A DNA stretch of 64,000 nucleotides from Hormiphora californensis (Eukaryota > Ctenophora > Tentaculata > Cydippida > Pleurobrachiidae), in contig CM035359.1 of the NCBI GenBank assembly GCA_020137815.1, positions 4,312,032 to 4,376,031 of the forward strand, written 5' to 3'. Under the pieces are notes generated by a model. That model had not been told where the DNA came from, ran no database searches, and saw nothing but the letters and a program-made list of their open reading frames with translations. This document shows positions 1-10,302 of this stretch, in pieces (position 1 is the first letter of the stretch; each line of letters opens with the position of its first letter). The position numbers and the translations under genes were made by a program.

Positions 1-73
1 CATACACAACAAATAATAATCCTAAATTAATGCATTATCATGCAATACTAAAATGAACTTTTCCTCTCTAGAC

Positions 74-2044
74 ATGAAGTTATTTGCCATAACCATCCTG
101 GTTATGGCAGTGGTACTGTGTGCCACCGCCGAGGAAGAACGTCCTGGTGGACGACGTGGAGGACACCGTGGCGGACACCGTGGTGGACGACGTGGAGGAC
201 GTGGAGGACGTGGAGGACGCGGACGTGGTGTTGAAGACCGACGCCGTCGCCCACGTGGAGGACGCCGACACCGACGTGGTGGACGCGGACGTGGAGGACG
301 CAGACGTGCTGTTGAAGACCGACGTGGACGCGGACGTGGAGGACGCCGAAACCGACGTGGACGCGGACGTGGAGGACGCAGACGTGCTGTTGAAGACCGA
401 CGCGGACGCGGACGTGGAGGACGCCGAAACCGACGTGGACGCGGACGTGGAGGACGCAGACGTGCTGTTGAAGACCGACGCGGACGCGGACGTGGAGGAC
501 GCCGAAACCGACGTGGACGCGGACGTGGAGGACGCAGACGTGCTGTTGAAGACCGACGCGGACGCGGACGTGGAGGACGCCGAAACCGACGTGGACGCGG
601 ACGTGGAGGACGCAGACGTGCTGTTGAAGACCGACGCGGACGCGGACGTGGAGGACGCCGAAACCGACGTGGACGCGGACGTGGAGGACGCAGACGTGCT
701 GTTGAAGACCGACGCGGACGCGGACGTGGAGGACGCCGAAACCGACGTGGACGCGGACGTGGAGGACGCAGACGTGCTGTTGAAGACCGACGTGGACGCG
801 GACGTGGAGGACGCCGAAACCGACGTGGACGCGGACGTGGAGGACGCAGACGTGCTGTTGAAGACCGACGTGGACGCGGACGTGGAGGACGCCGAAACCG
901 ACGTGGACGCGGACGTGGAGGACGCAGACGTGCTGTTGAAGACCGACGTGGACGCGGACGTGGAGGACGCCGAAACCGACGTGGACGCGGACGTGGAGGA
1001 CGCAGACGTGCTGTTGAAGACCGACGTGGACGCGGACGTGGAGGACGCCGAAACCGACGTGGACGCGGACGTGGAGGACGCAGACGTGCTGTTGAAGACC
1101 GACGCGGACGCGGACGTGGAGGACGCCGAAACCGACGTGGACGCGGACGTGGAGGACGCAGACGTGCTGTTGAAGACCGACGCGGACGCGGACGTGGAGG
1201 ACGCCGAAACCGACGTGGACGCGGACGTGGAGGACGCAGACGTGCTGTTGAAGACCGACGCGGACGCGGACGTGGAGGACGCCGAAACCGACGTGGACGC
1301 GGACGTGGAGGACGCAGACGTGCTGTTGAAGACCGACGCGGACGCGGACGTGGAGGACGCCGAAACCGACGTGGACGCGGACGTGGAGGACGCAGACGTG
1401 CTGTTGAAGACCGACGCGGACGCGGACGTGGAGGACGCCGAAACCGACGTGGACGCGGACGTGGAGGACGCAGACGTGCTGTTGAAGACCGACGCGGACG
1501 CGGACGTGGAGGACGCCGAAACCGACGTGGACGCGGACGTGGAGGACGCAGACGTGCTGTTGAAGACCGACGCGGACGCGGACGTGGAGGACGCCGAAAC
1601 CGACGTGGACGCGGACGTGGAGGACGCAGACGTGCTGTTGAAGACCGACGTGGACGCGGACGTGGAGGACGCCGAAACCGACGTGGACGCGGACGTGGAG
1701 GACGCAGACGTGCTGTTGAAGACCGACGCGGACGCGGACGTGGAGGACGCCGAAACCGACGTGGACGCGGACGTGGAGGACGCAGACGTGCTGTTGAAGA
1801 CCGACGCGGACGCGGACGTGGAGGACGCCGAAACCGACGTGGACGCGGACGTGGAGGACGCAGACGTGCTGTTGAAGACCGACGTGGAGGACGCAAACAC
1901 CGACGTGGCGGACGACGTGGACGTGGACGACGTGGACGACGTGGAGGTAAGGGCAGGAGAGGCAAAAAGAGGGCTCCCAAGAGGAGGAAAGCCAAAAAGA
2001 GGGCTCCTAAGAAGAAAAAGGCTCCTAAGAAGAAGAAGGATTAA
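74..2044 (+). CDS. Secreted Arg/Gly-rich 26-residue-repeat protein
   Basis: I do not recognise a family. An uninterrupted frame encodes 656 residues from the ATG at 74. The N-terminus MKLFAITILVMAVVLCATA is a typical signal peptide, so the product should be secreted. An in-frame ATG at 53 adds seven residues, but TTTTCCTCTCTAG just before 74 looks like a 3' splice site, so the upstream ATG may be intronic. The mature protein has a Gly/His/Arg lead (GGHRGGHRGG), one diverged repeat, 20 exact 26-residue repeats containing AVEDRRGRGRGGRR, and a Lys-rich end (KKRAPKKKKAPKKKKD). It is extremely basic with many dibasic sites. A precursor of basic peptides or a polyanion-binding matrix protein are both inferences. 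The only base that varies among repeats is synonymous in this frame, which supports it over the other open frames. The promoter lies outside the window. Confidence 0.75.
   Translation: MKLFAITILVMAVVLCATAEEERPGGRRGGHRGGHRGGRRGGRGGRGGRGRGVEDRRRRPRGGRRHRRGGRGRGGRRRAVEDRRGRGRGGRRNRRGRGRGGRRRAVEDRRGRGRGGRRNRRGRGRGGRRRAVEDRRGRGRGGRRNRRGRGRGGRRRAVEDRRGRGRGGRRNRRGRGRGGRRRAVEDRRGRGRGGRRNRRGRGRGGRRRAVEDRRGRGRGGRRNRRGRGRGGRRRAVEDRRGRGRGGRRNRRGRGRGGRRRAVEDRRGRGRGGRRNRRGRGRGGRRRAVEDRRGRGRGGRRNRRGRGRGGRRRAVEDRRGRGRGGRRNRRGRGRGGRRRAVEDRRGRGRGGRRNRRGRGRGGRRRAVEDRRGRGRGGRRNRRGRGRGGRRRAVEDRRGRGRGGRRNRRGRGRGGRRRAVEDRRGRGRGGRRNRRGRGRGGRRRAVEDRRGRGRGGRRNRRGRGRGGRRRAVEDRRGRGRGGRRNRRGRGRGGRRRAVEDRRGRGRGGRRNRRGRGRGGRRRAVEDRRGRGRGGRRNRRGRGRGGRRRAVEDRRGRGRGGRRNRRGRGRGGRRRAVEDRRGRGRGGRRNRRGRGRGGRRRAVEDRRGGRKHRRGGRRGRGRRGRRGGKGRRGKKRAPKRRKAKKRAPKKKKAPKKKKD
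308..1867 (+). repeat. 20 x 78-bp coding tandem repeat
   Basis: Exactly 20 head-to-tail 78-bp units. The only difference between units is T or C at one position (CGT or CGC, both Arg). The order is T, five C, four T, seven C, T, two C. Diverged units flank the array on both sides. The period is divisible by three and the DNA is GC-rich, so four of the six frames stay open through it. Confidence 0.95.
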
Positions 2045-2277
2045 GAATAAGACATTTAAAAGTATAATTCTAACATGAAACAAATGCATTCTACAAATAT
2101 ATTTGCGGTTTGAATCTATAATCTATATCTTAGAGAAAAACAAAAATATTTGCACTTATATGTATCCATATATGCCTTCAACTCGAGAGGTTTAAGTGAT
2201 TTGACCGCATTCAATCAGTTAATGGGAATATTGACACCCGGGAAAGCTTTACAGGAGCAGATGTTATCTCACAAGCA

Positions 2278-2551
2278 AAGCAAAGCAGGCAAGCTAGGAT
2301 AAATCCATTGCAGGGGGTGCTGATATCCCTTTCAATCGCGTCAGCCACGGTCCTTCCGGTACAGATTTCTCTGCAGCGTAGTCAGGCGCTACCCCACAAC
2401 ATACGCCCTCGTGTTGCTCTCGGGTCTCTCAAGAGAGCCCCTACCAATCATAGCTTGGTCGGCTAGACGACATGCGCTAGACCAGGATCGAACCCGGGAC
2501 CTAGTGCGTGAGAGGCGAGTGTACTAGCCACTGCACCACCCTGCCGTAATA
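2278..2551 (-). mobile_element. tRNA-derived SINE with 12-bp target duplication
   Basis: On the minus strand the element begins GGCAGGGTGGTGCAGTGGCT, with an A-box-like stretch, followed by a B box in GGGTTCGATCC. These are the internal RNA polymerase III promoter blocks of a tRNA-derived SINE. It is flanked by direct repeats ATCTCACAAGCA at 2266-2277 and 2552-2563, which fits target-primed insertion. The 3' tail is GCTTT-like. A related fragment lies near 35.5 kb. The bases from 2552 to about 2844 hold no gene that I can support. Confidence 0.75.
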
Positions 2552-2844
2552 ATCTCACAAGCATCTTTCATCTTGAAAACTGCGTATTGTAGGGTAACAT
2601 AGGAGGAAGCCGCTATAATGACTATATAAAGTCGGATTTTTTGAAGAATTGTCACCCCAAATGACCGCGCATGTGAAATGTATCAATTTTGACGCCATCC
2701 ACACGTTAACATGTGATGTGACGCGCAAAAACATTCCGCGCACGAGAAGGGGGGTGACAACTTCAAAAAATCCGACTTTAGTACCTGCAGTGAAAACCTG
2801 CAGTGAAAACTAATTATATTGCAGCTAGGAGTAGTACCATTAAC

Positions 2845-2928
2845 GGCCGACCGAATCAGGAAATACTGGTCCCTGATTGGCTGATAACCAGTCACGTGAC
2901 CTAAATAAAGATTTCTGATTGGTTGTTG
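2845..2928 (-). mobile_element. Fragment of the CAGGAACCGACCG MITE family
   Basis: It shares CCGACCGAATCAGGAAATAC and the core GGTCACGTGAC with copies at 3.7, 31.7, 44.3 and 54.2 kb. It lacks intact ends. The core contains a CACGTG E-box. Confidence 0.75.
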
Positions 2929-3058
2929 TGTACCTGAGTGAAATATTCCTCAAGAAGACATTCCAGCCATGGCTCGGCTACATTAAACGGTCTCACTTCG
3001 TTGGAAATATCGCAACACTTGATCATTATCGACTGCAGCTAAAAGGAAGGTTTACGAG

Positions 3059-3112
3059 TTGGTAACATAGACACCTGGCGCGGGGGGTCGCGCCAGGTGT
3101 CTATGTCACCAA
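3059..3112. mobile_element. 54-bp MITE, TTGGTAACATAGACACC ends, 9-bp TSD
   Basis: A near-perfect hairpin that starts TTGGTAACATAGACACCTGG and ends with the inverted copy TGTCACCAA. It is flanked by the exact 9-bp direct repeat GTTTACGAG (3050-3058 and 3113-3121), the target-site duplication. A 30-bp perfect palindrome around ACGCGT follows at 3169-3198. Confidence 0.85.
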
Positions 3113-3228
3113 GTTTACGAGTAGAATCATCTTGTTTTTACATCTTAGAAACTTCAAATGTGAGAACTCTGTCCATAGCAACGCGTTGCTATGGACAGGG
3201 GTAAGGTTTTAAAACTAAAGACACATAC

Positions 3229-3433
3229 CTGCTTTATGTGGGTGGGGTTATCCCAAATGAAACTCTTGCTAACCAGCTTGAACTGCTGGACTATCTCCCC
3301 GTGCCGTGCCATGTCTGTCGCCAGAATCAGATCTATTATTCCCTGTCGGATCTCCTTGAAATACTCCTTGTCTATATTAGCGAATATGTTCGTCTCCGGC
3401 TGCGGGGAGTCATGTTTGTTAATTTCAGAATTT
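3229..3433 (-). pseudogene. Orphan PDE9-like phosphodiesterase exon
   Basis: The minus-strand frame reads TNIFANIDKEYFKEIRQGII and then LILATDMARHGEIVQQFK. This matches the part of the class I cyclic-nucleotide phosphodiesterase catalytic domain that carries the conserved LATDMARH motif. From family knowledge it is closest to PDE9, the cGMP-specific enzyme. The exon ends at a clear GTATGT donor (3223-3228). The 5' edge is uncertain: acceptors are possible at 3434-3435, or inside the exon after CTCCCCGCAG. I found no upstream or downstream PDE exon nearby, so this is either a stranded fragment or an exon whose neighbours lie beyond repeat-filled introns. If a gene continues, its 3' exons lie to the left. 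Confidence 0.6.
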
Positions 3434-3680
3434 CTACCACACCTTAATTAAGTATTTATAGGTACTCTACCTGATTTTCACCTAACGTAAAATGAGGTTT
3501 AAATGAGATGGTTCATTTGATGGAAGTTTAGTAGGGAACTTACTAGAGGGTGTTACTAAAAACTAATAATAGGAGTTTGCACTTTACAGCAGTATGTCTG
3601 GCGCCGGCGCCGCGACCCCATCTGAGAATCAAATGGGATATGGCGCCGCCATACAGGCAGCAGTCATGTAGCATACGCAG

Positions 3681-3789
3681 CAGGAACCGACCGGACCAAG
3701 TAAACAACCAATCAGAGCTCGTTATTTAGGTCACGTGACTGGTTATCAGCCAATCAGGGACCAGTATTTCCTGGTTCGGTCGGTTCCTG
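3681..3789 (+). mobile_element. 109-bp MITE, CAGGAACCGACCG...CGGTTCCTG
   Basis: Terminal inverted repeats CAGGAACCGACCG and its complement bound an E-box core GGTCACGTGACTGG. Flanks are ATACGCAG (3673-3680) and ATACGCAT (3790-3797), an 8-bp duplication with one mismatch. CAG...CTG ends with an 8-bp duplication would suit a hAT-type MITE; that assignment is inference. The rest of 3434-4035 shows no gene. Confidence 0.75.
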
Positions 3790-4035
3790 ATACGCATACG
3801 GTGTGATAAATTGATATATACAATTGATAATAATATCCAAGCGTGTACATACATCTGAAAGTATTTCAAAGCACACTGCACAGTGGTGGTTCTCCAGGGG
3901 TGAGATGTCGTTGTAACGAACAGCAAGCTCCGTTCGAGCGTTTATCTGGTACCTGTGCGAGGATTATATTAGTAAGATAAATAATATAGTAATTGATAAC
4001 AAATAAAGAGAAATGCAGATGTTGGTTGATGTTAG

Positions 4036-5352
4036 TATTAGGTCATTCGGTATTGATCTGGACAGGTATGTTTGTGAGAGAGCGGAGCAAGATCCAAGCG
4101 ACCTGTTCCAGCGTCTTCCTTCGACATTTTTAGGTTGGACTGGGATGGTGGGAGCCTTCGCATGCTTGCTCTATGGTCTCACAGGCAATTAATTGTAACA
4201 TTACTCTAGCTGCCGCTTTATGAAAGAAAAAACTGTGGCACTACGGATGATTGAATATGGAATTTTCTCTATTGAAGACAGATGATCGGTTTGACCAATG
4301 TTACTAGATCACTTTTTAGGCCTGAATCTGATGCAACCATAATTGAAGCGTTTAGATCCCATCTTCAACCTCAAAAATTGGATTTTTGCCAAAATTGCGT
4401 TTTACGCACCTAATGGCCGTTTTGGTACGTTCTAAATGTCTAAATGACTTGAATCCAACGTTCAATGTTAGCTAATGCAATTTTCTAGGTCCTATGTGAG
4501 TTTTATTACGATCGGTCAATGCAAATGGATACCTGGTTTTTTCCTTTTTCGTGGCGGCCAACATCGGCCTGAATATAAATAGTGTAGACACTTAACAATG
4601 ATAAAAACTGTAATAAATTAAATATAAAATGAGTCTATTACCCCGATTGATATAGCTGCTCGTCCCTGTTGCCCTCGCCCCTCAATCTACCCCGATGCCC
4701 CCTGATGGAAACAGTTATTGATCGCACCATGGCGAAAGATAGTCTGAGTCGAAGATAACGGATGCATTGGTCGTAGGTGTATCCCGTTTTCTTAGCTTTC
4801 TTATCGGCTAGCTGTTTCAGTGTCTTTTTGAATTCTCGACCGAGACCCCCCGTCGAGGACATTACCAGAGGTGTAAATGACGATTTTTCTACTTCAATGA
4901 CCCGATGAAGGTAGCCAGTCTTTTTCTCCCTCTCATGGATACCTGGTTCAATGCGGCTTTTTCAACATGTGTAAAAAATTTAAAAATCCAGCTTTTCCAA
5001 ATCTAGCGAAAATCACTTCCGGATGCCAGAAATTTTATCCAAAAATTTCAGGAAAGTTTAAGGATTATCTTGAGCCATTTATTAAGCAATGTCTAGGGTT
5101 AAAAACTTTCCAAATTACCTGGAAGTAGGTTATATTGGTCCAAAATTGAGTTAAAAGTTAACATAAAGCGGCAGCTAGAGTAATGTTACAATTAATTGCC
5201 TGTGAGACCATAGAGCAAACATGCGAAGGCTCCCACCATCCCAGTCCAACCTAAAAATGTCCAAGGAAGACGCTGGAACAGGTCGCTTGGATCTATCTTG
5301 CTCCGTTCTCTCACAAACATACCTGTCCAGATCAATACCGATTGACCTAATA
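4036..5352. mobile_element. 1.3-kb element with about 190-bp inverted arms
   Basis: Arms 4036-4222 and 5162-5352 are inverted copies at roughly 95% identity. Each carries an open stretch DPSDLFQRLP followed by FLGWTGMVGAFACLLYGLTGN-like residues and a stop, weakly like the two-helix HIG1 hypoxia domain (low confidence). The interior (4638-4862, minus) encodes a fragment with TYDQCIRYLRLRLSFAMVRS and SIRGHRG. A similar stretch occurs in the Penelope element near 42 kb, so the interior includes retroelement-derived sequence. This looks like a foldback transposon that has captured other DNA. Confidence 0.6.
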
Positions 5353-6259
5353 TAACACCCGACCACTGCAGAAAGTGGGTGGTGAGCTGTACCCTTTCAT
5401 CGCTATATACACTCTCAACCTGTCCTTGAACTATACAGGCAGAAGCAGTACTCGACCCCAATTATACCCCATGACAGTTGAGGAGAGATTGTTATCTGTT
5501 GGTGAGACTCACTAGCACAACAGAGATAGGAGATAGCTCAAACTGTGACAAAATGTGATGCAAGTAGTAGTAAAACCTTTGACTTAAAATTACAAAAATG
5601 TGACACCCATGAAGTTTTACTTTTTGTGGCAAATCCTGATTAGAGGGAGACGTACTATTATCGACGTATTATAGACGTGTTATAGACGTATCAATATGAA
5701 TTATGCTGTCTGTGGTCCCCCAGTGCTGTTTGTTATGCTACGCAGTCTGTCCATTAAGCGCTCGCAAAAGCTCACACCGGGCCAAAAGCCCGGTGTGATC
5801 TGAGAGCCGAAAGACTGGTAGCAATAACATGTCAAAGTAGGTGCTGTCTGTGTTCCCCCTGATGGTTGATGATTAAAGTTTTTCCTTTTATATTAATGCT
5901 AGCGCCTAGCAAGAAAGAAACTCGTTGAATGGTCATCGCACTAACGAATTGTAATTACGGTACATTTAATACATTGTGACAGCTTATTGCATATTAATTA
6001 TTTGAGTTCGATATTAAACACTAAAAACATCATATTAGCACGATAGATTTGTTTGTCAATAAACTTGTTTGGAAAGCCGGAAAGACGTATCTGCTTGGTG
6101 TATATTAACACATTCACTACAACTGTTTCAGTAAACGTGGGACTTGTCACCCCAATTGTGTATTTACAGACCTCGACTCATACAGTTCACTGTCATCCTC
6201 AATAAATAGTTTTACGTTGTAGTTGATGAAAGTTTGAACGGGTATCTGTTCACCGATAT
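5353..6259. other. Intergenic DNA with a hairpin repeat
   Basis: No gene is supported. At about 5730-5835 is a repeat with the hairpin CACACCGGGC...GCCCGGTGTG next to a TACGCAGTCTGTC motif. A second copy in inverted orientation lies at about 12185-12300. The 3' flank of the LDLa-GPCR gene begins at about 6259. Confidence 0.5.
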
Positions 6260-9200
6260 TCAAAGACCCGTCTCCTGGATAGGGGGAGTTCCTTCCGCCA
6301 GTTCCTGTTCGTTGGAAGTCTGGAATGCCGTTATGAAACTATTCGCAGTGCGTCTCAAAACTCGAGCCGGCCCGAACAAGAGACCAAAGTAGAAGGTGGA
6401 ATCATATAGCAGGGGATTGATCACCGAGTTGATGGGGATGATAAGAATTGAAAAGAAGGGATACCAAGTTGATGCATTTATGGCTTCGGAGAGGTGCAAA
6501 AATGAAACAATGCTCAATGGAACCCAGCAGAAAAAATCAGTTAAGATTAGTGCAGAGATTTTTGCTTGAAGAGCTCTGTTGGCGCCTTGTCGACCCGTAG
6601 CAGCCCCCACATTCCGGCTCGATTGCTGGGTTTTGAAGTTGATGTATCCATAGCTGACCAAGATGAAGATGAAGCACAGAAAGTTTACCAGAAGAATGGA
6701 TGTCGAAAACACCCATTGGGGGTCGTCACGGGTAACAAGATACTTGAAGACACAGACTCCATCATTTCCATAAAAATGAACAGTAGACATCGGTATACCT
6801 GATGAATTAGATGAAAACATTTCTTTGACAGTTGAGCGGACAGCTTTCCAGGTGAATGAGGCTTTCTCCCATGACATTGACCGCCCTTCAAAGTATTCTT
6901 TGAAAACCTTGTAGTGGTCGATCTTACTGGCGGGCCGAATGAAAAGCGGTGATCCAAAGTAGTACAGCCCGTTGACAAAGTAGTCCTCGGTGATTGGCAA
7001 AATCGGTGTTACTGCAATCAAGACACTTGCCAAAAGTGGGAAAACTAGCAGTAAGACAAGCTTGGCGGCGGACTTCAAGCTAAACAAGTCCCGCTGAATG
7101 AGATTTCCAATGTTTGCCAATCTGGTGATACTGAGCATTGTCATTGCGAAGAGTGACAATTGCGATCCCGTGGTACTAAGGACTCCAAGGAAGGAACACT
7201 CACTGGAACTGAACCATTGGTATCTTTCTTCGCAGTAGTTGCCATGAGCATTGTAGATGAAGTCAAAATAGGATAGCAGCAGAAGGTAAATACCAATCAT
7301 CAAGTCACCAAGGTTTATCAAAATAATGGCGAATTTGTTCAGAAACATTTCATACGTCTTTTGTCGGGGTAACTCCCAAGCCGATCTTATCAATGAAACA
7401 GTGTTCAGGGAAGTTGAAATCAGACCCATAGATAAGCTGGCAGATCTCAGAAAATTGTTCTCAAAAATGTTTTTATTCCGCGTAGATGGACAACTTTTTG
7501 AGCACTCGTCGGAAAAATCACGGCAGTGCACCACGCCATCGCACACTTGTGATAGGACCAATAGTTCACTGTAATTGGTACAGGGAAAGTGATTCGAACA
7601 GGAGTTTTCATCGGAGCCATCCCCGCAATCGTCTTTAAGGTTACAAACATCTCGATAGGAGACACATCTTTTGTTATCACACGGAAATATTTTATTGTCG
7701 TAGAAGCCAGGGCCATTTGCAGTTTTGAACAGCGTGGTTGTACTTGGAATAGTAGTGTCTGCCAGAGCTCGAACTACGGAATCTAATTTGTTTATACAAG
7801 TGTCTCCGGGGATTTTCTTTAGGGGACATTCAGCATTTAGACAGATGTTGTTGCATGCTGCATAGACATAGTTCGCACCGAAAAGATGGGAGCAGTTGAC
7901 CTTTTTCTCAGGAATCGATACGAGCACGGATTGTTGGACATTTAGTACAGTTTTGACGAATCCAGCAGTGTGTTCTACTGTGTTGCACTTTCCCAGTTGC
8001 CTTTCCAGGTCTATAGCTCCGGTTGGAAAACAATGCTGAATGAAGTGCTGATCCTGGGTAGTGATAAAAGTATCGATGAGATTTGTTACATCAACATCAG
8101 TTTGCCGGGCTGCGTTACACAGCTTCTCCTCAAACGAGCATGTGTTTATTCTGTCGCAAAGATTGCTCAAGCCAATATAATATTTCTCTAAAGGACAGAG
8201 AAGAACTTCCTTACATTCAGTCCCCATCTCTTGGTACCGTGTGTAGTAATCTTTTCCGCATTTCAACCACTGCGTTTCATCTTCATCTTTTCCATCCAGA
8301 CAGTCCACTTCACCGTCCATGACCCACTCTAACGGAATTGACAGGGAGACGTTCTTTTGCCCGTTCGGAGAGTGAAATCTTCTGATGCATGAAACGTTGG
8401 TAAAATCTGTACAAGTTTCATCCCCTCCATTATTGCAGTCAGGATGTCCATCACACAGCTGCCCCTTGTGGAGATTGCTGCACCCAGGTTCTGCAGGATC
8501 AACACAAACGTTATTGTAGTCATCATCACAAAGGTGATAACCAAGACAGTAACCCCAGATGGATATGGTAGTTGGAAACCCCTGGGAAAGGCATTGCATA
8601 GCAACCCTTTCAGGATCGCTGCAGTTTGTCTGATCCTGTCTATTTTTACAAGCGGAATATTCAGGATGGAAACATCTCATGTTATCTTGGATTTTTATGG
8701 TCTTAGGGATCCTGTCGTTGAGCTGACAGGTGGTATGATCAGGAACAGTCCAGTTATTACATCCTGCCAATGCCATTTTATCTTCGCCATGTTTACAGGA
8801 CGGGGACGATCCTGAGCAGATATCTTTAGGCTCGATATACAACCGTGAACCACCATAAAGATTATCACACCAAAGACCATACTGTACACCATTACAATGT
8901 GATTCATCGTAACACGTATCAGCCCAACCGCTATCACATCTGCCATTGCATGTTGTGTTTACCACATCGCTGCATCCAACCATGTTCAGTTCAGTGTTTT
9001 TACAGTAACCACAATGATAGTAGGTTTCACAGTAGTCACCCGCAAGAATGGCTCCAAAAAAATTATTACAAATGTATGTTCCACAGAGCAAAGGTTTACC
9101 GCCTAGTTCTTTGTAACCAATACAACCATTGTGCCCACATACCTGGTAGAACCCTGGATCGGAAGGACACAAGTTGCTGAAATAAATGCTAGAACAAGTT

Positions 9201-9600
9201 GAAGCATTGTCCGATGGCCATACCTTCTTGTACACAGAATTTGATAGTGGACATTTGTAGTATGTTCTAGTAGTATTTGTTAGGAAACACTTTTCGTGAA
9301 GATATCCACCAACCTCCACTAGTTCACACTTATCCGGATCTGGGGTTGCTGTGTACAGCGGGGTTCCTGTGTACAGCGGGGTTCGGCCTGTGCTGTATAG
9401 CGGGTTTGCTTTGGTAACGAAGTTACCCCTCCCTTGCCGGCGCGGCGTGCGAAGCACGCCAAACGAAGGCCGCGAAGCGGCCTGAGTGTGAGGTGTCTTC
9501 GATACCAAGGGTTTGCTATGGACTGTCCACTGGACACGGAGGCCTCCAATAGACTCCCCAATCCAATAACTCCCGTAAGAAATGTAACAAATACGAACAT
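6260..9600 (-). CDS. LDLa-type class A GPCR (frame broken by a MITE)
   Basis: The long frame (6260-9508, no ATG of its own) has a large Cys-rich ectodomain and then a seven-helix domain over roughly the last 400 residues. A canonical LDL-receptor class A module ends in DDCGDGSDENSC. A second reads CDGVVHCRDFSDEC and a degenerate one CDGHPDCNNGGDETC. The seven-helix part ends with FCWVPLSIVSFLHL and NPLLYD, the NPxxY-like motif; the DRY position reads TRL. The layout resembles relaxin/GRL101-type receptors, but I see no leucine-rich repeats. The ATG at 9600 starts a signal-peptide-like stretch, MFVFVTFLTGVIGLGSLL, in another frame. The two frames are separated by a 98-bp MITE plus 9-bp duplication (107 bp, not a multiple of three); removing them joins the frames into one intronless 1077-codon gene. 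The present allele may therefore be null. Confidence 0.8.
9411..9508. mobile_element. 98-bp MITE inside the LDLa-GPCR frame
   Basis: Ends are TTGGTAACGAAGTTACC and the inverted TTCGATACCAA, around GC-rich hairpins. The exact 9-bp repeat GGGTTTGCT flanks it at 9402-9410 and 9509-9517. It is the same family as 38715-38777 and probably 13939-14175. Confidence 0.85.
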
Positions 9601-9769
9601 ATCGTGAAACTAAAAGAGTTGAGCATGAAACTTTAAGTATTCATCACGAATGCTCAAACAAAGATAATTCCAAAGTAGAAAATGAAAACAGCTATGTGCC
9701 ATGGGCCGGGAAAGGGAGGTGCACCCAACAACAGATGTAAATGTTTAGAGACCCAGCTGCAGAGGAATT

Positions 9770-10302
9770 CCCCCATAGGAATTTCGCGCGGAGGAACCTG
9801 CATTCTCCAGCCTTTTCGTCACGCGAATGAAGGTGATTATCCAAGAAAAAACTAGCTAAATTCCTGGAGAAAACAGACATTAGTGCAGTCATTGTCTACT
9901 GCCGCGTTCCCCCTTTCAACTTTGTCTGGTGTATCTCAGAAAATATTTAACTTACAGACTCCCAAAAAACGGGAGGTAACATAATATTGTAGAAAGTATA
10001 ATACTATCTGGGTTTTATTTAGATTAATGCACAGATACATAGCTATAGTTAGTGACACTTGGTGTCATAATTTTCTCCCATTGTTGTAGGTATTCACTTG
10101 ACAGCTACCACCTCTTTCTCTCCCATTCTCGCCCCTCTCCAGCCAGACAGTGTTGAAAGGGGGAACGCGGCAGTAGACAATGACTGCACTAATGCCTGTT
10201 TTCTCCAGGAATTTAGCTAGTTTTTTCTTGGATAATCACCTTCATTCGCGTGACGAAAAGGCTGGAGAATGCAGGTTCCTCCGCGCGAAATTCCTATGGG
10301 GG
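9770..10302. mobile_element. Foldback element with 151-bp inverted arms
   Basis: Arms 9770-9920 and 10152-10302 are near-identical inverted copies, sharing for example GCATTCTCCAGCCTTTTCGT and its complement. They are separated by 231 bp. Each arm has a short open frame beginning MTALM, which is a by-product of the repeat. No target duplication was identified. 9601-9769 holds only the presumed 5' flank of the GPCR. Confidence 0.75.

Noticed and set aside
22-2089. Three further open frames of about 650 codons over the 78-bp repeat, two on the minus strand
   Set aside because: They follow from a GC-rich repeat with a period divisible by three. Only the plus frame with a signal peptide has silent variation and sensible ends.
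2278-2551. A genuine tRNA gene
   Set aside because: It has A- and B-box-like blocks, but there is no full cloverleaf, and a long tail and target duplications mark it as a SINE.
9411-9508. The MITE in the LDLa-GPCR as a spliced intron
   Set aside because: GT at 9505 and AG at 9409 could bound a 97-nt intron, but removing it leaves the downstream receptor out of frame.
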